Of a stretch of 11,204 bases of DNA, positions 7,642 to 11,204 are shown one piece after another. The first letter of the stretch is position 1; each line of letters opens with the position of its first letter. The translations under genes were made by a program, and so were the position numbers. The stretch is taken from NCBI GenBank assembly GCA_016932035.1, contig JAFGDR010000016.1, positions 1-11,204 on the forward strand, given 5' to 3'. Below the pieces are notes generated by a model. The model had not been told where the DNA came from. It made no database searches and worked only from the letters and a program-made list of their open reading frames with translations. Origin of the DNA: Candidatus Cloacimonadota bacterium (GTDB lineage Bacteria > Cloacimonadota > Cloacimonadia > JGIOTU-2).

Positions 7642-8475
7642 TTATGATTCCTCAAAAACGACAACCTTATTACGTCCATTTGATTTAGCTTCGTATAAAG
7701 CCACATCAGCCTTTTGTATGAAATCCTTCATACTGACAATATTTTTAGTAAGTCCGGAAATCCCTATACTGACAGTAGCTTTTATTGCTGGATGAGAATT
7801 GGTTTTTTTTACTAATACAGTATCTTCGATTGTCGATCTAAGACGTTCTCCAAGAGTACGGGCAACTTCAATGGTTGTCTCAGGTGCAATGATCGTTATT
7901 TCTTCTCCACCGTACCGAGCAACGATATCGTTCCTTCGTACCTGATCCTGAATAAGTCTACCCAATTCAACCAGTACATCATCGCCAATGTCGTGTCCAA
8001 AAGTATCATTTATCTTTTTAAAATGGTCAACATCGACCATGAACAATGCAAGTGGAGAATTATATCGATGAGCTCTGCTGATCTCTTCAATCAGCCGCAT
8101 ATCAAAATGACGGCGATTATTGATCTCCATAAGCGGATCGGTGATATTATCCTGCTCAAGTTTGTTTATGCGGAGAATGTCCATTGCGGTCTGCACTGCG
8201 AGTGAGCTTGTTAAAAGAGCAAAGATTGCACCAAAGAAAAATATGAAAGGAACAATAAAATCGGAGGCTGTTAGATTTCTATTCCATTGTGCAACAACAA
8301 AAACAATATATCCAGCAAAGAAAAACAGGATCAGGATGCTGAGCAGATCCCATTTGCTACGCAGGGGACCTTCTGGCAACTTCTTTTTGATCTGCTGCAT
8401 TGGGTACAGTGAAATAATCATTATGATCGCACCAATGATGATCATCCAATTTTTTAATAGATTCAATATAAACAT
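7642..8475 (-). CDS. Membrane diguanylate cyclase (GGDEF), upstream copy
   Basis: A 277-residue protein built like the next gene: three N-terminal membrane helices, a linker, and a GGDEF domain from about 110. It keeps NRRHFD, LFMVDVDHFKKIND, GHDIGD, the RYGGEEI active-site loop and an I-site (RRND, five residues before GGEEI), so it should make c-di-GMP and be inhibited by it. Differences from its copy lie mainly in the loop after the second helix (residues 65-73) and in the DPLMEIN segment, where the usual DPLT-L-N is altered. The identical runs (VPFIFFFGA, LLTSSLA, LFMVDVDHFKKIND) show an old but clear tandem duplication. It is first after a 224-nt gap and is likely the leading gene of the run that continues to the TRAP permease. 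An SD (GAGG) lies about 11 nt before the ATG, which is rather far. Confidence 0.93.
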   Translation of the reverse strand: MFILNLLKNWMIIIGAIIMIISLYPMQQIKKKLPEGPLRSKWDLLSILILFFFAGYIVFVVAQWNRNLTASDFIVPFIFFFGAIFALLTSSLAVQTAMDILRINKLEQDNITDPLMEINNRRHFDMRLIEEISRAHRYNSPLALFMVDVDHFKKINDTFGHDIGDDVLVELGRLIQDQVRRNDIVARYGGEEITIIAPETTIEVARTLGERLRSTIEDTVLVKKTNSHPAIKATVSIGISGLTKNIVSMKDFIQKADVALYEAKSNGRNKVVVFEES

Positions 8476-8699
8476 AATATTCGTATCCTCGATCGTTGAT
8501 TTCAGAATGGCCAGTTCACTCGATACATTAACGGAAACTGATTTATAATAATATGGTTTAACCAGATTCTCTTATCATGGCACATCCTAGAATGTAATGA
8601 TGAAATGCTTCAATACGTAACATAATGCGTCAAGGTTCTTATCATACATTATTCAAATTGCTCTTAATAATGTCTTTCGAAGGCAAAAAGATAACGAAC
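8476..8699. promoter_or_regulatory. 224-nt intergenic region before the GGDEF run, weak promoter candidate
   Basis: This is the longest gap between genes here and the natural place for the promoter of the run starting at 8475. On the minus strand an AT-rich block at 8542-8554 offers TATTAT and TATAAA as -10 boxes, but no good -35 lies 17 bases upstream. A 9-bp palindrome (GGTTTAACC on the plus strand, 8555-8563) sits beside it. Near the other end, 8647-8672 holds an AT-rich inverted repeat with 7-bp arms (CATTATT/AATAATG) and a 12-nt loop, without a U-run. No c-di-GMP riboswitch consensus is visible, and no convincing small gene was found. Confidence 0.3.
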
Positions 8700-9314
8700 C
8701 TATGGAATATTATACGATAGCCCTACAAGTGCCTGGGAAACTGTTCTAGAATCAGTGGAAATTATCTTGTAAATATCATATTCAAGAATTAAAGCACAGG
8801 TTCCGCCAAGGCGAAATCCCGTGGATAATCCAGCATAAGTTACCCAATTGGAGCTGTCATGATAATAATACACTCTTGGACTCAGAAACAAGGCAACCTC
8901 TTTTACTGGATGAAAAGATGTGTACAGGGGTAAAAGAAATCCAACCTCTTTAAAGCCAAATTGAACTGATTGTATCGTAAAACCTAATCCGATGCTGCTG
9001 GCAAATAATGAACTATCAGTTCCAGCAAATTGATATTTCACATCGAGGGTAGTGGGCAGATATGCTATAAACTCCAAACCAAAATCAAAATTCTTAAAAA
9101 GTCCATAGCGTAAATTCAATTCCCAAAAATGATAGTTAGAAAAAATCTTGCTATCATCATTTTCAAATAGACTACCATAACCAATTCCAAGACCCACATC
9201 CCCCTTCTTCATAGTTCGTCCTGTTTGCATGGATGACATCATGGAGCATCCAAGGATCATAGAAACAAAAATAACCACACAAGCTATATGCCTGAGAAGA
9301 CTATATCTTGCCAT
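8700..9314 (-). CDS. Predicted outer-membrane lipoprotein, beta-barrel-like
   Basis: A 204-residue protein with a lipoprotein signal: MARYSLLRH, a hydrophobic stretch, and lipobox ILGC with the lipidated Cys at 23. After the Cys comes MQTGRTMKKGDVGLGIGYGS, an opening seen in small outer-membrane barrels. The rest alternates polar and hydrophobic residues with many aromatics (FWELNLRYGLFKNFDFGLEF, then VYYYHDSSNWVTYAGLSTGF), ending in a strand (ALVGLSYNIP). Outer-membrane location is inferred from this; I do not know its function. A longer form from TTG at 9329 exists, but ATG 9314 is preferred because AAGGGAG lies five bases before it and would be coding in the longer form. It follows the TAXI binding-protein gene by 23 nt, so the two are probably co-transcribed and it could be a pore for the same substrate (inference). 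Confidence 0.8.
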   Translation of the reverse strand: MARYSLLRHIACVVIFVSMILGCSMMSSMQTGRTMKKGDVGLGIGYGSLFENDDSKIFSNYHFWELNLRYGLFKNFDFGLEFIAYLPTTLDVKYQFAGTDSSLFASSIGLGFTIQSVQFGFKEVGFLLPLYTSFHPVKEVALFLSPRVYYYHDSSNWVTYAGLSTGFRLGGTCALILEYDIYKIISTDSRTVSQALVGLSYNIP

Positions 9315-9319
9315 CAATA

Positions 9320-9326
9320 CTCCCTT
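9320..9326 (-). promoter_or_regulatory. Ribosome binding site that decides the lipoprotein start
   Basis: The minus strand reads AAGGGAG here, with a 5-nt spacer (TATTG) to ATG 9314. A TTG four codons further upstream at 9329 has no SD of its own, so this site favours the ATG start and the 204-residue product. Confidence 0.7.
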
Positions 9327-9337
9327 CAATAATTGAC

Positions 9338-10339
9338 TTACATATCGGTTTGAATGAGTGAGGGTTTTATATAATCAATTAATCCTGCTTCTTTGTAATA
9401 TTTCAAAGCTCCGGGATGAAGAGGAGCAGACAGCCCTTTCAGCATACTCTCTTTTGTAAGAGTGCCATATGCTGGATGAAGGGTTTTAAATTCATCAAAG
9501 TTCTCAAATACTTCTTTTGTGAATGCATACACAATATCATCAGAAACATCGGAAGAAGTGACCAGAGTTGCTTTCACGCCGATCGTTGGTACGTCTTGAG
9601 TATTCGTGGAAAGTTCATAATATTCATGAGGAATAATTGCTTTATCGTAGTATGGAAGCTCATCAAGCAGAGCATCGATCGGTGCTCCCTCAATAGGCAC
9701 GATATGAACTTTTATACGTCCGGATGTTGCTTCTTTGATATTACCGTTCGGATGACCTACCGTATAGAAAAAGGCATCCATACGCTCATCCTGGACGAGT
9801 CCCGGCGCTTCGACAGCTTTTACATATTCTGCTCCGAGCATATCTTCACCAACATTAAAAGCATTAAGGACATCCCTGGAATTTTGAAGTTGTCCCGAGC
9901 CTGGGTTGCCAAGATTAACCTTCTTACCTACAAGATCCCGTATGGTATAAACACCACTTTTGTCAGAAGCAATCAATGTTATTGCTTCCGGATGTATTGA
10001 AAACACTGATCTCAATTTGTTTTGTGGTCCTATCTCAGCCCATTCAGAAAGCCCTTTGATAGCTTGATATTGTCTATCGGATTGTGCAATACCGAAATCG
10101 AGGTCACCACTGAGGACTGAATTAATATTATACACCGAACCAGCTGTGGATTCGACTGTTGCTTTGATGCCGTATTCTTTGAAATTGTTGTTCACCATCC
10201 TGCTGATAGCTCCCCCGGTTGGATAATAAACACCGGTTACTCCGCCTGTTCCGATGGTAACAAAAGTAATATCATGTTTTGCGCATGAAATTATTAGAAA
10301 AAGAAGGACGATTATTAAAATAATGTGTGTAAATTTCAT
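9338..10339 (-). CDS. TAXI-family TRAP transporter substrate-binding lipoprotein
   Basis: A 333-residue binding protein of the TAXI type, which captures the substrate outside the inner membrane and hands it to the TRAP permease. Residues 1-18 are a lipoprotein signal with lipobox LIISC (Cys19), so it is probably membrane-anchored instead of free in the periplasm. Family hallmarks: IGTGGVTGVYYPTGGAI (29-45), ESTAGSVYNI followed by LSGDLDFGIAQSD (76-88), LVGKKVNLGNPGSGQ (136-149), and near the end LHPGALKYYKEAGLI (307-321). Length is typical. SD GGAG lies six bases before the ATG. The matching fused permease is at 2909-4915, separated by seven genes, whereas the two are usually adjacent. The substrate is not given by the sequence. 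Confidence 0.95.
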   Translation of the reverse strand: MKFTHIILIIVLLFLIISCAKHDITFVTIGTGGVTGVYYPTGGAISRMVNNNFKEYGIKATVESTAGSVYNINSVLSGDLDFGIAQSDRQYQAIKGLSEWAEIGPQNKLRSVFSIHPEAITLIASDKSGVYTIRDLVGKKVNLGNPGSGQLQNSRDVLNAFNVGEDMLGAEYVKAVEAPGLVQDERMDAFFYTVGHPNGNIKEATSGRIKVHIVPIEGAPIDALLDELPYYDKAIIPHEYYELSTNTQDVPTIGVKATLVTSSDVSDDIVYAFTKEVFENFDEFKTLHPAYGTLTKESMLKGLSAPLHPGALKYYKEAGLIDYIKPSLIQTDM

Positions 10340-10385
10340 ATGATACTCCGAAGTGTTTTGTTTTAACGTATAAGCAAGAAGTTAT

Positions 10386-10400
10386 TGTCAAGATTCTTGA
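10386..10400 (-). promoter_or_regulatory. TTGACA -35-like box overlapping a 13-bp palindrome
   Basis: In the 72-nt gap before the TAXI binding-protein gene, the minus strand carries a perfect TTGACA (plus-strand tgtcaa, 10386-10391). It overlaps the palindrome TCAAGA-T-TCTTGA (10388-10400). A -10 box at normal spacing is poor (GTTAAA, 18 nt away; TTATAC is only 12 nt away). The site could be an operator on a weak promoter, or part of the sequence that ends the upstream gene; both are guesses. Confidence 0.3.
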
Positions 10401-10411
10401 TAGTGAACCAA

Positions 10412-11204
10412 TCAGTCTTTTAAACAGCGTATAGAGAATCCAGAACATTTAGTCTGGTTGTATGAATGCACCTCGCATGCATCGTGGTAGAGTTTTATAT
10501 AGGGTGCTGTAAAAATAGAATCTTCAGAAGAAGTCCAATATGCAGCTTGATAACCCATTTCATCACATCCTCCATGAAATAATCTATAACCACCCGGAAC
10601 AATAAACATACAACTTTCGTTTGTTGCACCTGTATTCGGCTCGTGCCAGAGTCCATCACCTTGCTCAAGTGTGCCTGTAGTTTTCATTTTTCCACCTGCT
10701 ACTTGCCAGCCATCAAGGTTTTCTAAAAGGATTTGCCATTCTTCATATGTTGGAACATGCCAGCCGGTTGGTGCAAGCATTCGATAATCGTCCACAGCGA
10801 GCCAATTATAAAGTAAACCATATGTTTCAAAATAAGTTGTATCATTATCGTAATGACAATAAGCTCCATAATATGTATCAAACCATGAAGTATCATCTTC
10901 ATAATGTTTCAATGGATAGCCGTTTTTATACCGTTTCACACGCAAATTTTCAGCCATCCAAACCTGGTCACCTATTTGAACAGTGTTATATATATTTCCA
11001 TCAATATCAATAACAGAATTTGATGAATTAAAAATTGAAAAATATTCACTAAAAGTTTCAACTTCAGGATATTCTAAACCTGATATCCGAACTTGATAAT
11101 CTAAACTTGATTCCACAAACTCGGGAATATCCCACAAATAATGAAAATGCAAATGATAAATTGTCTGTAATGATTCTACAATTGATGCATAATATGTATC
11201 TGAT
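10412..11204 (-). CDS. FISUMP-domain secreted protein, 5' end missing
   Basis: The frame is open from the right window edge to the TGA at 10412, giving 263 visible residues with the N-terminus outside. A TTG at 11152 could be read as a start, but the sequence before it continues in the same frame without a stop and reads like protein, so a partial gene is the better call. Visible residues 10-60 end an Ig-like beta-sandwich of the Kre9/KNH-like type (YLWDIPEF, then DYQVRISG and FSEYFSIF). Residues 64-262 are a full FISUMP domain: VIDIDGNIYNTVQIGDQVWM, AENLRV, YGLLYNWLAVDD, GWHVPTYEEWQ, GATNES, PGGYR, YWTSSE and the closing GFSIRCLKD. FISUMP domains are found on secreted or surface proteins of Fibrobacter, Bacteroidota and related bacteria; their ligand is unknown. 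It ends 72 nt before the TAXI binding-protein gene. Confidence 0.92.
   Translation of the reverse strand, partial: SDTYYASIVESLQTIYHLHFHYLWDIPEFVESSLDYQVRISGLEYPEVETFSEYFSIFNSSNSVIDIDGNIYNTVQIGDQVWMAENLRVKRYKNGYPLKHYEDDTSWFDTYYGAYCHYDNDTTYFETYGLLYNWLAVDDYRMLAPTGWHVPTYEEWQILLENLDGWQVAGGKMKTTGTLEQGDGLWHEPNTGATNESCMFIVPGGYRLFHGGCDEMGYQAAYWTSSEDSIFTAPYIKLYHDACEVHSYNQTKCSGFSIRCLKD

Noticed and set aside
8647-8672. Inverted repeat CATTATT/AATAATG as a terminator for the lipoprotein gene
   Set aside because: The arms are pure AT, the loop is 12 nt, and no U-run follows, so it is too weak to call.
8476-8699. c-di-GMP riboswitch before the GGDEF pair
   Set aside because: Attractive by context, but neither the conserved GEMM core nor its paired stems could be found.
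9416-10000. Plus-strand open frame of 194 codons opposite the TAXI binding protein
   Set aside because: A shadow of a well-supported gene, with composition rich in Cys, Arg and Phe and no recognisable motif.

Overview
The window reads as a stretch of a low-to-moderate-GC, Gram-negative (diderm) bacterial chromosome. Secreted parallel beta-helix proteins, a FISUMP-domain protein, outer-membrane-type lipoproteins and a TAXI-type TRAP transporter fit Candidatus Cloacimonadota or a related FCB-group lineage; this placement is inferred from gene content, with no rRNA or marker gene to confirm it. All eleven genes lie on the minus strand, so transcription runs from high to low coordinates. I see no tRNA, rRNA, CRISPR array, transposase or phage gene, and no gene-free stretch longer than 300 bases.

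In transcription order: (1) 11204-10412, the 3' part of a secreted protein with an Ig-like module and a FISUMP domain. (2) 10339-9338, a lipoprotein TAXI-family solute-binding protein, followed 23 nt later by (3) 9314-8700, a predicted outer-membrane lipoprotein. After a 224-nt gap a compact run begins with two tandem paralogous membrane diguanylate cyclases, (4) 8475-7642 and (5) 7614-6793. Then come (6) a DUF4180 protein, (7) a GNAT acetyltransferase, (8) a conserved protein with a nuclease-like E/D/ExQ pattern plus a C-terminal winged helix, and (9) a small two-helix membrane protein. These four overlap or abut one another. The run continues with (10) 4915-2909, the fused TAXI-TRAP permease, (11) 2850-1516, an LPP20-like exported protein, and (12) 1504-1, a beta-helix surface protein that runs off the window (twelve numbered steps describe eleven complete or partial genes plus the beta-helix fragment, i.e. 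twelve coding regions in all).

From 8475 to the left edge no gap exceeds 58 nt, so one long transcript is plausible. The clearest functional link is between the TAXI binding protein and the TRAP permease, which should together form a Na+- or H+-driven uptake system for an unidentified organic acid. The two are about 4.4 kb apart, with a c-di-GMP-producing pair and four small cytosolic or membrane genes between them. The remaining genes build or decorate the cell envelope. The least explained parts are the nuclease-like/winged-helix protein, the two-helix protein next to the permease, and the retained tandem GGDEF pair.
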